A stretch of 64,000 nt of DNA from Paenibacillus mendelii (GCF_024498075.1 NZ_JANHOF010000014.1:62001-126000); one strand, 5' to 3'. Counted from the stretch's first letter, positions 36,099 to 45,299 are shown. Made by a program: numbers and translations. The notes: generated by a model not told the origin, from the letters alone.

Positions 36099-36707
36099 CT
36101 AAGCTTTAGCGGGTCTGTAGGTTACCAAGAGGGAACCAACCTTAAGTGTTTTGACGTCCACGAGATGGAATTCCTTCTGCTCTTTAAGATTGTCAAACAA
36201 ATGCTCACCTACGTTGACCACAACCGGGTGCATGACTATCTGATATTCGTCAATAAGATTTGCGTTTGCAAGTGATCGCACGAGCGTTGGACTACCGAAA
36301 ATAACAATGTCGCCACCGTCACCATTTTTTAGGTCCTTAATTTGCTCTTCTATATTACTGCCAGTCAATTGTTTTGGAGCTTCAAATTCTCCCCATTTTA
36401 GATTGTCGAGCGGGCGGGCGCTTGTTACAACTAGTTTGTGGGCGTTGTTTATCTTATCACCCAGGCTTGAACCTCCATCGTCCCGTTTGGACCCTCGAAT
36501 AGTCGGCCACTTTCTAGAGAGGTCTTCGTAGGTTCCACGGCCAAGCAAAATGGTATCAGCTGTCTCGAAAATATTTAATAGATACTGAGAACCTTCCTCA
36601 ATGCCGGCGCTATTTCTCCAGACCGCCCAGTTAGTTTTGTCCTCGCTTGGGTCGCCAGTGACAACTCCATTAAAAGTACTGTGAATGAATAGAATGATTT
36701 TACGCAT
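36099..36707 (-). CDS. Dihydrofolate reductase family protein (RibD C-terminal-like)
   Basis: 202 aa, complete. MRKIILFIHSTFNGVVTGDP at the N-terminus, TILLGRGTYEDLSRKWP and GDIVIFGSPTLVRSLANANL match the NADPH-binding RibD-C/YyaP type. It probably reduces a small molecule with NADPH; it is not the housekeeping FolA. It is 75 bp downstream of a SnoaL-type sigma factor on the same strand. Such sigma factors commonly sit beside DHFR-like and VOC genes. Confidence 0.88.
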   Translation of the reverse strand: MRKIILFIHSTFNGVVTGDPSEDKTNWAVWRNSAGIEEGSQYLLNIFETADTILLGRGTYEDLSRKWPTIRGSKRDDGGSSLGDKINNAHKLVVTSARPLDNLKWGEFEAPKQLTGSNIEEQIKDLKNGDGGDIVIFGSPTLVRSLANANLIDEYQIVMHPVVVNVGEHLFDNLKEQKEFHLVDVKTLKVGSLLVTYRPAKA

Positions 36708-36782
36708 GAACTATCATCCTTTCTATCTTTGATAATCGTAATTTTGTTTCTCATTTATTTAGACGAAATTAGATTACGATAT

Positions 36783-37739
36783 TCATCGGTGTATTTGTGC
36801 AGGAAGCCCAAATCGGGAAAATAATTTTGTATTAATGAAATTTTGGACGTGGTATATTTGCTTGTCCTTTATTTCAATAATGTGAATACCCCAGGGTACC
36901 AAGTAGGAGTCTTCACCGCTTGGCACATACTGTGCGAAAGCAGGATAACCCCCATTCGCCGTAATCGGCAAAAACCGGGATCCCTCACAATGCCAGCGTG
37001 TAAGCGCAAAAAACTTGAACAAATCGTCTTTGCCGCGTACCCACCTTGCGAAAGGCGGCATTGACAGACGGCCCTCCTCATGAAACAACGCTACCAGCGC
37101 ATTGATATCAAATTGTTCGAAGGCTTCCACATACCGTGATAGCAGCTCACGATCAGGTTCGACATCCATCATGCTAAACTCGTTAGAATGAAGTTTCGCT
37201 CGGTCCATCGTTTCTCTGGCTCTTTGCAGGGCGCTGTTAACCGCAGCCGGCGATATTCCTAAAGTTTCTGCGATCTGTTTGGAGGACCATTCGAATACAT
37301 CCTTCAAAATAAGAACCGCACGTTGACGGGGGGGTAAGATCTGTAAGAGTGTAATAAAACAGAGTTTAAGGGTATCTTTGCGAATGAAAATATCTTCCGG
37401 ACTCCCCGAGAAATCAGGGGCAGGCCAAATCCAAGCTGAGTCAGGAAACTTTTCGCGGAGTTCGACGATGAGTACCGCTGGGTCGGATAGGTCAACGGGA
37501 CGCGTGCGGCGTTTGGCTTGTCTTAGCTTGTCCAGGCATAAGTTTGATGCAATACGATAAACCCATGTTTTGAATGAGGAATCCTGCCTGAATGAATGCC
37601 AACTTTGCCAAACACGAATAAAGGTTTCCTGAACAGCATCGTCTGCGTCATCGATGGATCCTAGCATTCTGTAACAGAACGATGTTAACTCAGGCTTTAA
37701 GTTCTCAAATAACTGAAGCTCTAATGCTGTTTCGTTCAT
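36783..37739 (-). CDS. Sigma-70 family factor with C-terminal SnoaL-like domain
   Basis: 318 aa. Region 2 (LTSFCYRMLGSIDDADDAVQ, ETFIRVWQSWHSF, FKTWVYRIASNLCLDKLRQ), region 4 (LPPRQRAVLILKDVFEWSSK and the helix-turn-helix AETLGISPAAVNSALQRAR), then an NTF2/SnoaL-like domain (about 195-318: YVEAFEQFDINALVALFHEE). This is the ECF subclass in which the extra domain replaces a classical anti-sigma factor. No anti-sigma gene is adjacent. Probably directs transcription of itself or the DHFR-like gene. Confidence 0.92.
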   Translation of the reverse strand: MNETALELQLFENLKPELTSFCYRMLGSIDDADDAVQETFIRVWQSWHSFRQDSSFKTWVYRIASNLCLDKLRQAKRRTRPVDLSDPAVLIVELREKFPDSAWIWPAPDFSGSPEDIFIRKDTLKLCFITLLQILPPRQRAVLILKDVFEWSSKQIAETLGISPAAVNSALQRARETMDRAKLHSNEFSMMDVEPDRELLSRYVEAFEQFDINALVALFHEEGRLSMPPFARWVRGKDDLFKFFALTRWHCEGSRFLPITANGGYPAFAQYVPSGEDSYLVPWGIHIIEIKDKQIYHVQNFINTKLFSRFGLPAQIHR

Positions 37740-37892
37740 CTTGGCCTCCTTTTGACGGGCGAAACACCCTTTTCACACATGCCACAGAACCGATCGTCTC
37801 CATTTTATAAGCCACTTATTCGTCTTTAATAAAATGAGAAAGCACTACCTGAATAATGGGGGGCTCAAAACATATACTTTGGGATACTCTCA

Positions 37893-37961
37893 CTATTGAG
37901 CTGACTGTGTTGAAACCTGCCATGTAACACCAAATTTATCTATTACTTGTCCGTATAACGG
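37893..37961 (-). pseudogene. C-terminal fragment of a VOC (PhnB-like) protein, cut by an IS end
   Basis: Reading on the minus strand from 37961, 22 codons give PLYGQVIDKFGVTWQVSTQ followed by SAQ and a stop (37893-37895). This is the usual C-terminus of PhnB/glyoxalase-like VOC proteins (G-x-V-x-D-x-F-G-V-x-W). Upstream of it the sequence switches abruptly at 37962 to the right end of the IS4-type element. The rest of the gene is not in the window. It is too short to be detected as an ORF. Confidence 0.75.
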
Positions 37962-38152
37962 TAGCTTCGTCTACAGAGTAGCATAATTCGGTTCCCATGA
38001 ACATTTTTTAAGCGGATATTCCATCCGCTTTGTTTGCTGTACACTTTTTCCTTGCTTGCACAAAAAAACAAACGGCACAGGGCTTTTTCCCATGCCGTTT
38101 CGGATTCCATTTTATTACCGGTGTTGTCTCTGGGCTTAACTTAATGACATTG
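37962..38152 (+). mobile_element. Right-end remnant of the same IS4-type element
   Basis: Nearly identical to 35559-35732, starting inside the last codons of the transposase and including the two downstream hairpins. About 20 bp of different sequence is inserted before the terminal CTTAATGACATTG. Nothing of the left 1.4 kb is present, so it is a solo end left by deletion or recombination. Confidence 0.88.
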
Positions 38153-38188
38153 CCTCGAAAGGTCCCGTTTTCCTTGATATTTAGGGGT

Positions 38189-38211
38189 TATGATGTATGG
38201 ATTACATCATA
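38189..38211. repeat. Perfect 9-bp inverted repeat
   Basis: TATGATGTA (38189-38197), 5-nt loop, TACATCATA (38203-38211). The right arm overlaps the stop codon of the 8-codon frame at 38202-38228. Confidence 0.6.
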
Positions 38212-38228
38212 CCGCCCATTCCGAACAT
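38202..38228 (-). other. Eight-codon ORF resembling a GroEL tail
   Basis: ATG at 38226-38228 to TAA at 38202-38204 encodes MFGMGGMM, with AGAGGGA 8 nt upstream. The same strand and wording (GMGGMM-stop) end the groEL gene at 50859. 24 of 28 bases match around the two stops. It is either a chance mini-ORF, a peptide gene, or an old attachment-site duplicate. Confidence 0.3.
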
Positions 38229-38367
38229 GAAGAAAATCCCTCTGAAGAGACTGCTCTTGGTTCGAAATTGATCTCATGAGAAGCCTCTCTCCATTCAATC
38301 TAGTCCTATCGGCTTTTCCCAGAAGTTTCTACTGGAAAAACCGAAAAAATATCTCCCCGGCTCCGCT

Positions 38368-38931
38368 TCATTGCACGACATACCAATTCTCGCCGCTCTT
38401 GCGCACCGTAACGCGAGCTGCTTCGATGTCGGCCCACTCGATCTTCTTGCTCATCGTATCCGAGGTCCGGTAATCGAATCGCACCTCGAACACATACGAC
38501 CCGTCATTCTGTTTGACGCCCTTGCCGATTTTGTAGCGCTCCAGCCAGGGACTGGACACGCCCGTCATCCAATCGCCGTTCTCAAACATTTTCAGTTGGC
38601 CGGCGCGGCTGTCGGGATGGAGTATAGCGTATTCCCAAGCGCCATTACGGGCGTCAATTGCGGCCGCCCACGTCTCGACCGCTTTCTGCGGCGTATCTGC
38701 CGACAAGGCTTTTTCTAGCATGCGGACACGCTGCTCCAGCCTGTGCACGCGCTGATCCAACCGTTTCAATCTGTCTGCTTCGTCCTTCGTTAAGCTCGGC
38801 GATTGTTCCGTAGGATTCGCGCCGGCCGCCCCTTCCTTTTCCATCGTTGCCGGTTCACCCTGCCGCGCCCCACAAGCCGCCAGTCCAACCACGCAAGTGA
38901 GCAATACGACGGATTTCAACAATTGCTTCAA
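38368..38931 (-). CDS. Lipoprotein with a coiled coil and an NTF2-like C-terminal domain
   Basis: About 187 aa from a TTG at 38931 (GGGGTG upstream; a GTG at 38940 is possible). Lipoprotein signal LLKSVVLLTCVVGLAAC with the lipobox LAAC. A coiled coil follows (DRLKRLDQRVHRLEQRVRML), then about 110 residues resembling NTF2-like domains (PQKAVETWAAAIDARNGAWEYAILH, ending in GENWYVV). It is anchored outside the membrane; function unknown. No operon partner is close: the next gene upstream on this strand starts at 40507. Confidence 0.75.
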   Translation of the reverse strand: MKQLLKSVVLLTCVVGLAACGARQGEPATMEKEGAAGANPTEQSPSLTKDEADRLKRLDQRVHRLEQRVRMLEKALSADTPQKAVETWAAAIDARNGAWEYAILHPDSRAGQLKMFENGDWMTGVSSPWLERYKIGKGVKQNDGSYVFEVRFDYRTSDTMSKKIEWADIEAARVTVRKSGENWYVVQ

Positions 38932-39063
38932 ACCCTTCACCCCTTCTTCTTCCACTACTGGAAACTGACGACATAAAGTTCTGAATTGTTGCACCTCGTA
39001 ACGGCAAGCGTAATCGAAAAGTGATACCAAGCTGTTCGCATAGTATGATTTACATCATGCCTA

Positions 39064-39112
39064 ATAAAAAGAGGCTTCTCTTGGAGTTCACGGTGAACTT
39101 AAGAGAAGCCTC
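39064..39112 (-). terminator. Terminator of the Gfo/Idh gene
   Basis: 12-bp stem (39071-39082 with 39101-39112) containing an inner GTTCAC/GTGAAC hairpin, then TTTTTATTAG on the minus strand. Confidence 0.8.
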
Positions 39113-39217
39113 CTCTAATTATATGCGGCCAAAGTATGACCACGCTGGGTTTTCCTCACGGAAGGTCCCCGATGCATAAGGGCTTGTGGCCCTTCTTACA
39201 TTATGCCGCCCATGAGG

Positions 39218-40507
39218 TTAGAGGCTGTTTTCAACTGAATGGTTTCTGGGATCTATGGAACAAAGAGTATCGGCATACTCGTTCAGATCGATCACCTTCC
39301 CCCCGTTCAGACGCGACTCTTCCGCAGCAAACGCCATCAAGTGGCTGCGGACCGAAGCGGATGCGGATGTCAAGCTCTCCTGGCCGTTGTAGTTCCTCAC
39401 TTCATTTAGGAAGCTGCTGACGATGCCGGTATCGCCTCCGCCGTGGCCGCTGGATTGGACGGCAATGGTCGTTTCCGTTTTCTTATGAGTAAGGAAATCG
39501 AACAAAGTGATTTTATCCCCTTCTCCGCGCAGTTCCCCTCGTGTCCCCATAATTTGGATGCGCCGTTCCTGCTCGAAGGTAAAGCCGCACATGCTGAAGA
39601 TAGCCGTTGCTCCGTTCGCGAACTCCATGTTGACGACTTGATGGTCAACCACGTTGTTATCGCTCGTGTAGACACAACGACCGTAGTTCGTCTCTCGCAA
39701 TCCCTGCACGATCTTTTCTTGCGAAAGATCCTGCGTAAAATGTCTCGCCCAGCCCTTGAACTGGTCACTCAAATAAAAGCGCGGCGCAGAATAAGGACAG
39801 TCTGATTGAACCCAGCAATCGAGGCACCGTTCTGCAGCCCCTTCCGGCGTGTTTCCCTTGTGGAAATGTTTCAGCGAACCAAACGAACTTATCTTCGTGC
39901 ACGGCTGATCCATCAGCCATGATAGGACATCCATGTCATGGCAAGACTTGGCGAGAATCATCGGACTCGAATGTTCGGAGTTATTCCAGTTCCCTCGGAC
40001 GAAGCTATGGGCGATATGCCAGTAGCCGACATTCTCGTTCAACTGAATCGAAACGACCTCGCCGATTTGCCCCCCTTGAATCAGCTCCTTGATCGTGCTC
40101 CAGAACGGAGTGTAACGTAGCACATGGCAGATTGTAAGCAATCTGTCGTTCTCTTTGGCGACCCTCTCCATCTCAAGACATTCCTTCGGATCGGGAGACA
40201 TCGGCTTCTCCAAAAGCACATGATACTTTTTGTTCAGCGCGTAGATTGTAGGGTGGAAATGCATTCGATCCTGCGTACAAATGACCGCGATATCCGCAAG
40301 TTTCGGCTCCGCCAGCAGCGGCTCCCACGATTCGTACACTCGTTCCGCCGGAAGGGCATGGGCTTCAGCGAACTTTGCCCTCCGTTCGGGGTCAGCTTCC
40401 GCTACGGCGACAAATTTGAGTTCGTGCGGATTATAGAGCGAATACGGAGCATAACTTTCTGCCCCGCGCGCACCCGCTCCGATCAGAATGGCTGTCAGTT
40501 GCTTCAT
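39218..40507 (-). CDS. Gfo/Idh/MocA family oxidoreductase
   Basis: 429 aa. Rossmann start AILIGAGARGAESYAPYS, catalytic-region EKP in HVLLEKPMSPDPKEC, and a His-rich substrate domain (SCHDMDVLSWLM). A four-Cys set (CLDCWVQSDC and CVYTSDNN) may bind metal. It acts on a sugar or inositol derivative with NAD(P). AAGGAGAGG precedes the ATG. The promoter region and first ~50 codons are duplicated at 48822-49172. The LacI regulator gene lies just upstream on the same strand and is the likely regulator. Confidence 0.9.
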   Translation of the reverse strand: MKQLTAILIGAGARGAESYAPYSLYNPHELKFVAVAEADPERRAKFAEAHALPAERVYESWEPLLAEPKLADIAVICTQDRMHFHPTIYALNKKYHVLLEKPMSPDPKECLEMERVAKENDRLLTICHVLRYTPFWSTIKELIQGGQIGEVVSIQLNENVGYWHIAHSFVRGNWNNSEHSSPMILAKSCHDMDVLSWLMDQPCTKISSFGSLKHFHKGNTPEGAAERCLDCWVQSDCPYSAPRFYLSDQFKGWARHFTQDLSQEKIVQGLRETNYGRCVYTSDNNVVDHQVVNMEFANGATAIFSMCGFTFEQERRIQIMGTRGELRGEGDKITLFDFLTHKKTETTIAVQSSGHGGGDTGIVSSFLNEVRNYNGQESLTSASASVRSHLMAFAAEESRLNGGKVIDLNEYADTLCSIDPRNHSVENSL

Positions 40508-40678
40508 GTTGATCCTCTCCTTGTCATCTCTACTTGAAACTTATGTACCAGTCAGTTTTCATTTGGTGTATCGGTCAGAACGCATTCATTTTTTGTCCAA
40601 CTTCCCTTTAATAAGGCTATCATATTTGGAGCAAATACCACGTTTCAATGGTTTTTTTGGATCCGAATTTTCATAATG
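40341..40678. repeat. Direct repeat copy A: start and promoter of the Gfo/Idh gene
   Basis: Diverged but unmistakable partner of 48822-49172, in the same orientation. It includes the first ~50 codons, RBS, leader, promoter and the palindrome around GGATCC. The two copies bracket the LacI gene and the AT-rich transporter operon. Confidence 0.88.
40619..40667 (-). promoter_or_regulatory. Promoter and operator-like palindrome of the Gfo/Idh gene
   Basis: -35 TTGAAA (40643-40648), 18-bp spacer, -10 TATGAT (40619-40624). TTTGGATCCGAA (40656-40667) is just upstream. The equivalent in copy B is the perfect palindrome TTTGGATCCAAA, so it is a good candidate for the LacI-family regulator site. Confidence 0.55.
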
Positions 40679-40702
40679 CGACTGGAATATACTTTGTTTT
40701 CT

Positions 40703-40757
40703 CATAAAAATACCTCTAACGCGGTCCACCCAACTGGGTTGAACTGCGTTTAGAGGT
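40703..40757 (-). terminator. Terminator of the LacI-family gene
   Basis: ACCTCTAA(A)CGC / GCG(T)TTAGAGGT stem with an inner CAACCC/GGGTTG hairpin, then ATTTTTATG on the minus strand. Confidence 0.8.
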
Positions 40758-40791
40758 CGTCGCTGTCACCAAGGGCAATGTAGATTGTCGT

Positions 40792-41841
40792 TCAGCATTC
40801 CATCTTTATGAAAGACGATGATTCCCGCAGCACGAGCTCAAACGGCAGCAGCACTTTGAGCGGTAGCGAATAGTGACCTTCAAGGTAATCAACCAGCGTT
40901 TTGGCAGCTACTTCGCCGATTTGCGTTTTCGGCACTTGTACGCTCGTCAGGGGAGGCGACGTATACTGCGCGAAATCGATATTATCCATGCCGACGAACG
41001 CGATGTCCTGAGGAATGCGACAGCCTTTCTCTGAGGCGGCGCGAAGTGCGGGAATCGCCAGTGCGTCGCTTGCGCAAAACATTGCCGTCGGCCTCTCATC
41101 CTCCTTCAACCGTACGAGCATGTCCGACATTAAACTGTAGCTCATATCAACGTTCCAATTGGCATTTATTATCCAACCTCCATTCAACCCGAATCCCGCT
41201 TCGAGCATGCCAAACTTGTAGCCTAAAAATCGCTCATCTCCTTCCAATTCTTTAGAGAACGTTGGTCCCCCAATGTAACCGATTTTCGTATGTCCCTGCG
41301 CAACCAGATGCCTGACGGCAGCACGGGCGGCAGACATGCGGTCGCAGTCGACAACGGGTACGGACAAGCTGTCGTAGTTCAGGCTGACGCCGAGCACACG
41401 TACGCCTTCTTCCTGCAAGACCTCGAACTGCTCCTTATTGTACCAGGCGAATGCAAGTATGCCTTTCACCCCCGTTTCCCGGATCAAAGAGCGCAGGTAT
41501 TCGGGGCTTCCGACCTCCTCCATCGACATGAAGAACGCGGGAGTGCGCCCGAGCTCGTGCATCTTCTTGCGGAAGCCGGACAAAACGGCCGTAAAATACG
41601 GATGAAAATCAAATAACGACTGCGGCATAATGCATCCTATCGATTTCTCGGGCGGATGTTGCAGGTTCTTCGCCTGCGGTGTCAGCTCTTCCTCTATTTC
41701 GTAGCCAATCAAATTCGCTGCTTCTAACACCTTGCGCTTCGTCTCTTTGCTTACAGGGCGAGCCGCATCATTGCTGATTGCGCGCGATACAGTGGAAATC
41801 GATACCCCGACCCGATCAGCGATATCCTTCAATGTCGGCAA
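40792..41841 (-). CDS. LacI family transcriptional regulator
   Basis: 349 aa from a TTG at 41841 with GGAGGTG 6 nt upstream; the ATG at 41868 has no site. N-terminal helix-turn-helix LKDIADRVGVSISTVSRAIS and the hinge helix, then a periplasmic-binding-protein-like effector domain (FFMSMEEVGSPEYL, GYIGGPTFSKELEGDERFLGY, FCASDALAIPALRA, AFVGMDNIDFAQYTSPPLTS). It is flanked by the Gfo/Idh gene and the transporter operon. Both carry the same promoter-palindrome segment, so it probably represses both until a sugar ligand is present. Confidence 0.93.
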   Translation of the reverse strand: MPTLKDIADRVGVSISTVSRAISNDAARPVSKETKRKVLEAANLIGYEIEEELTPQAKNLQHPPEKSIGCIMPQSLFDFHPYFTAVLSGFRKKMHELGRTPAFFMSMEEVGSPEYLRSLIRETGVKGILAFAWYNKEQFEVLQEEGVRVLGVSLNYDSLSVPVVDCDRMSAARAAVRHLVAQGHTKIGYIGGPTFSKELEGDERFLGYKFGMLEAGFGLNGGWIINANWNVDMSYSLMSDMLVRLKEDERPTAMFCASDALAIPALRAASEKGCRIPQDIAFVGMDNIDFAQYTSPPLTSVQVPKTQIGEVAAKTLVDYLEGHYSLPLKVLLPFELVLRESSSFIKMEC

Positions 41842-42035
41842 TTTGACACCTCCTCGTTTCATACACATGATAAACTTTGGCGGAATTTGGTGTCAATATT
41901 AGGTAGGCGATTTTCGCTAAACGTAACGCCGACCTCTTGTTTAATATCGACCCCATTGTCCGTCCACGTGGATAAACGCATTTTCATGAGTCAGACTTTT
42001 TCAGTGGCCTCCCTGTGGTGGGAGTTATCTGACGT

Positions 42036-45000
42036 TCACGTTTTTAGTTTCATTTCATAAAAGCCATCAATCTGAATTGTTATTTCTTGTTTGTCTTTTG
42101 TCAGCACCTCTATGGACGCAGTTCCATACCCTTGCAGGCGAATGGCAGCCTCACCCATGGATTCTTGGATGGAAACCACCTCTGTATCAAAATCCCGTGA
42201 TAGGATGCCAACTGATTCGGATAACGTTATGATATTGATTTTTTCACGCTCAACATTGATTTCAAATGTTTTGTTGTTCCATTTCAATGTAGCCTTGGCA
42301 ATTTCTTTGTCACTCCACCAATCGATGTTTAGTAAGTAGATTACTCTTAGCCCATCTTCACGGTCAAACACGGTAAAGTTAACGGTATCATCACCAACAA
42401 TATACCCTTTCTCATACTCATCTTTGCAAGCTTCTTCTGCGGTTTGTTCTAATACAGATTGGTATTCTTCTCGAATGGCTGGGTTGGCAGGATAGTGCAG
42501 GGAATTGATAAAGATAACTTTCCCTTTGCCTACAGTGTTTTGAATGATTAATGGTTTGCCTTGGTGTAATTTGACTACCGTTACTGTATCTTGCAATGTA
42601 AGATCCATGATTTTTTCAGGATTCTCAACATTTTCAGGATAAGCATAATCTTTTATCCCCAACACCTTTTCCATTAAGCCCTTCTCGATTAAGCCACTTG
42701 TTCCATTCAAAGCTTCTTCTCGATCTGTTGTGGTGAAAAGATGAGCCCAAGTCAGAATTGCCGTGCCACCATTGTTGCAAAATTCAAGGAGCTTATGAAA
42801 CTGTTGATCTGTAGCCGTATTAAAACCTAAGAATGCAAGCACTTTATAGTTTTGAAAAGTTTCTGGCTGAGCCTCTATGGGTAAAATATCAACCGTGCCA
42901 TAGGGGGTTCTGGAATAAAATCCTTGTGGTTTGTTTTCGCATGGGTATCGATAAATAGCACCCAATATAGAGTCCGGAAAGAAGATTTTTAGCAAATCCC
43001 AGCTTTCCTCCATATGGTTATATTTCCATTTATCATCTAATTGTCCCCATGCATTGGGTCTTGTAAAACATACCCAAGCATCATTATTTCCATGTAGAAA
43101 ACCAAATGGAACAACCATTTTCGTGGGTCTTGTATGGGTGTTTACAAAATGGGCAAAGTTTTTTTGCACTTGTAAATGCCCAAGGCAAGCCTGGGAAAAT
43201 CGATCGAAAAATGCCAACTCACTTTCGATATGCCAAAGTCCTTCTTCTGTGTTGATGTGATTGATGTTATGTGTATAGCAAACAAATAAAGAAAGTTGAT
43301 ACCTTCTAAAACGTTCTTTTGTGTCATGAGGCAGTGTTGACCATTGAACTGCCAAATGCGCCAACAAATCTTTTTTGTTGTATGCAATTGCCGCTCCCCT
43401 CTGGGCAGCGATTATGATTTCATGAGGGCCATACATCAATTCACTGCCTGCACTTTCTAAGCCACCCTCGTAGAAATACTTAAACAGCGTGCTTGGACCC
43501 GAATGTCTTTTCACGCCGTTTAACGCATAGCGAATGTTTTCAACGAGTTGATTAGCCGCCTCTTCCATGTCCGTTGACTTCAGAGGATTATAATTTGAAA
43601 AAACTCTATTTTGTGCATAAACAGGAGGTGTTACATATTTTCCATCTTCAATTTTATCTACAAACCGCTCAAAGAGCTCGTCAAAAAAAGCGAATTTTGC
43701 GCCCCGCCCAATATTCCAATAATAGAAGGCACCGTCTCTTTCGTGTCCTTGATTTCCAATAAAATAGGGTCCTTTTAGCATTTCTTTAGTTGGGTTTGCA
43801 TTCATACCTGGAAGCTCACGCCCATCAATAATGTGGCAATAATGATAGCGATACTCCGTAAAGAGTTTGACAAGGTACGCCCAAAAATCTTTGTTTAATT
43901 CCCTAGTTCCAGTCCATCGATAAACGGGCCGTAAGGTTATAAAATTCCCCAAACGGTTGTTGATGTACCAACAAAAAAACTCATCAAAATCTTCTATATT
44001 TTGATTAAGATAAACGGCGTCAGAGGTTCCTGTTAATACATTGTCGTCTTTTTTTTCTAATGTTCGTGTGAATGAAACGGTTTCTTCTTCCAATCCACAA
44101 GTTAATTTGATCTTGAAATTAGTTTGGTGGGCTGTAGCCATAAAATTGATTACGTTAAAACCCTTTTTACAAGAATGTTCCTTTTCAAAAATCAGGTTTT
44201 CATCGGCGCTTACGGTAACGGTAGATTGGTTTTTTAGGTAAACCATAATGGGTATTTGTGTATGCAGCGGAATGCAATCATTGCAACCAACTATAGTTAA
44301 GTTTTTTGCCTCTTGATATAGCAAATATAAAGATTTAACACTGTAAGGGTGGGGCATAAAATAATCGGCTTGATTGGTGATGCTGATCGTGTTTTTACCT
44401 ATTTTCAATAAATCCTTATCTATTTTAAATTCTTTTTCGGAAAATCGTAAACACCTTTGAAAAAATTCGCCGTCAAAGCAAATCTCATTGTTGATTTTAA
44501 TTTTTAGGTTTGCCCATTCTTTTTTGGATAGATTCTCCCCAAACCAGTTCATTTCTTCATGATAAGGATTAGACATGGTAAACGAAGGCAAATAATTATA
44601 GTTAGGCTCAGAGTAGAAATTACCATTAAAGCATGGGTCTTCTAGGTAAAGATCCCCAAGGCATCCTTTTACTTGAATATAAACCAAAATGGAGGCCACA
44701 TTATCCTCTAAAACAAAATCTCTCTCAATCTTTTGCCAAGGGTAAGTTCCTTCTTCTATAGGAATGATAATCACTTCATCGGGGTCTAAACTGATGGAAG
44801 CCTTGTCTACCCCTTCTTTTATCAACCGCTTTTCAAAAACAATTTCCAAATCAGCCGTGTTATTCTTTTCTAAATGATCTGCCTTTGCATAGATAGAGAA
44901 GGTAAATTGATTTCCAGCGTGTTCAGGTTTTACGAATTTATAGTAGGCACGCTTTCGATAGGGTTCACCTTTTCCTTCTAAATGCAAACAAAACTGACTA

Positions 45001-45230
45001 TGATGGGTATCATTTGGAGATAGACAGTCATCAACCATTCGATATAAATAGGGGTACCCTCCCTCTGTCATCCAAGAGGGGTGCATGGCATATTCGCCTT
45101 TTAACATGATTTTGAAATCGTTCTTGGCGATAAAATCCAAATCATCTAGTACAAAATCACAATGCAAGGAATCTCCAGGTTTAATATGGGGTGGTTCCGG
45201 ATAGTCTTGAATGGTCAGTTTGCTAAACAT
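42036..45230 (-). CDS. Large protein of unknown function, glycoside hydrolase-like context
   Basis: 1064 aa, no signal peptide, noticeably AT-richer than the core genes. I do not recognise a named family. Visible parts: N-terminal beta-rich modules (about 1-400), a central segment that could be a TIM-barrel (ITLRPVYRWTGTRELN, YFYEGGLESAGSELMYGPHE, FVCYTHNINHINTEEGLWH), a Rossmann-like segment (about 800-930: YKVLAFLGFNTATDQQFHKL, NGGTAILTWAHLF) of the beta-galactosidase-trimerisation/amidotransferase type, and a beta-sandwich end. It is the last gene after the binding protein and permeases, so it probably cleaves the imported or bound saccharide (inference). Confidence 0.7.
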   Translation of the reverse strand: MFSKLTIQDYPEPPHIKPGDSLHCDFVLDDLDFIAKNDFKIMLKGEYAMHPSWMTEGGYPYLYRMVDDCLSPNDTHHSQFCLHLEGKGEPYRKRAYYKFVKPEHAGNQFTFSIYAKADHLEKNNTADLEIVFEKRLIKEGVDKASISLDPDEVIIIPIEEGTYPWQKIERDFVLEDNVASILVYIQVKGCLGDLYLEDPCFNGNFYSEPNYNYLPSFTMSNPYHEEMNWFGENLSKKEWANLKIKINNEICFDGEFFQRCLRFSEKEFKIDKDLLKIGKNTISITNQADYFMPHPYSVKSLYLLYQEAKNLTIVGCNDCIPLHTQIPIMVYLKNQSTVTVSADENLIFEKEHSCKKGFNVINFMATAHQTNFKIKLTCGLEEETVSFTRTLEKKDDNVLTGTSDAVYLNQNIEDFDEFFCWYINNRLGNFITLRPVYRWTGTRELNKDFWAYLVKLFTEYRYHYCHIIDGRELPGMNANPTKEMLKGPYFIGNQGHERDGAFYYWNIGRGAKFAFFDELFERFVDKIEDGKYVTPPVYAQNRVFSNYNPLKSTDMEEAANQLVENIRYALNGVKRHSGPSTLFKYFYEGGLESAGSELMYGPHEIIIAAQRGAAIAYNKKDLLAHLAVQWSTLPHDTKERFRRYQLSLFVCYTHNINHINTEEGLWHIESELAFFDRFSQACLGHLQVQKNFAHFVNTHTRPTKMVVPFGFLHGNNDAWVCFTRPNAWGQLDDKWKYNHMEESWDLLKIFFPDSILGAIYRYPCENKPQGFYSRTPYGTVDILPIEAQPETFQNYKVLAFLGFNTATDQQFHKLLEFCNNGGTAILTWAHLFTTTDREEALNGTSGLIEKGLMEKVLGIKDYAYPENVENPEKIMDLTLQDTVTVVKLHQGKPLIIQNTVGKGKVIFINSLHYPANPAIREEYQSVLEQTAEEACKDEYEKGYIVGDDTVNFTVFDREDGLRVIYLLNIDWWSDKEIAKATLKWNNKTFEINVEREKINIITLSESVGILSRDFDTEVVSIQESMGEAAIRLQGYGTASIEVLTKDKQEITIQIDGFYEMKLKT

Positions 45231-45246
45231 ACTTTCCTCCTAATCA

Positions 45247-45279
45247 ACATAAGGAGCGTGAAAGCATCACGCTCCTATG
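45247..45279 (-). promoter_or_regulatory. Intercistronic hairpin after the binding-protein gene
   Basis: AGGAGCGTG/CACGCTCCT stem with a 7-nt loop (extended by ACATA/TATGT) in the 69-bp gap between the lipoprotein gene and the 1064-aa gene. It may tune downstream expression or stabilise the upstream mRNA. Confidence 0.55.
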
Positions 45280-45299
45280 TTCACCTTAAGTTATGTCCA

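Noticed and set aside
39190-39215. Second groEL-tail-like sequence (MGGIM-stop)
   Set aside because: It follows the Gfo/Idh stop directly, has no RBS and shares only about a dozen bases. Treated as chance.
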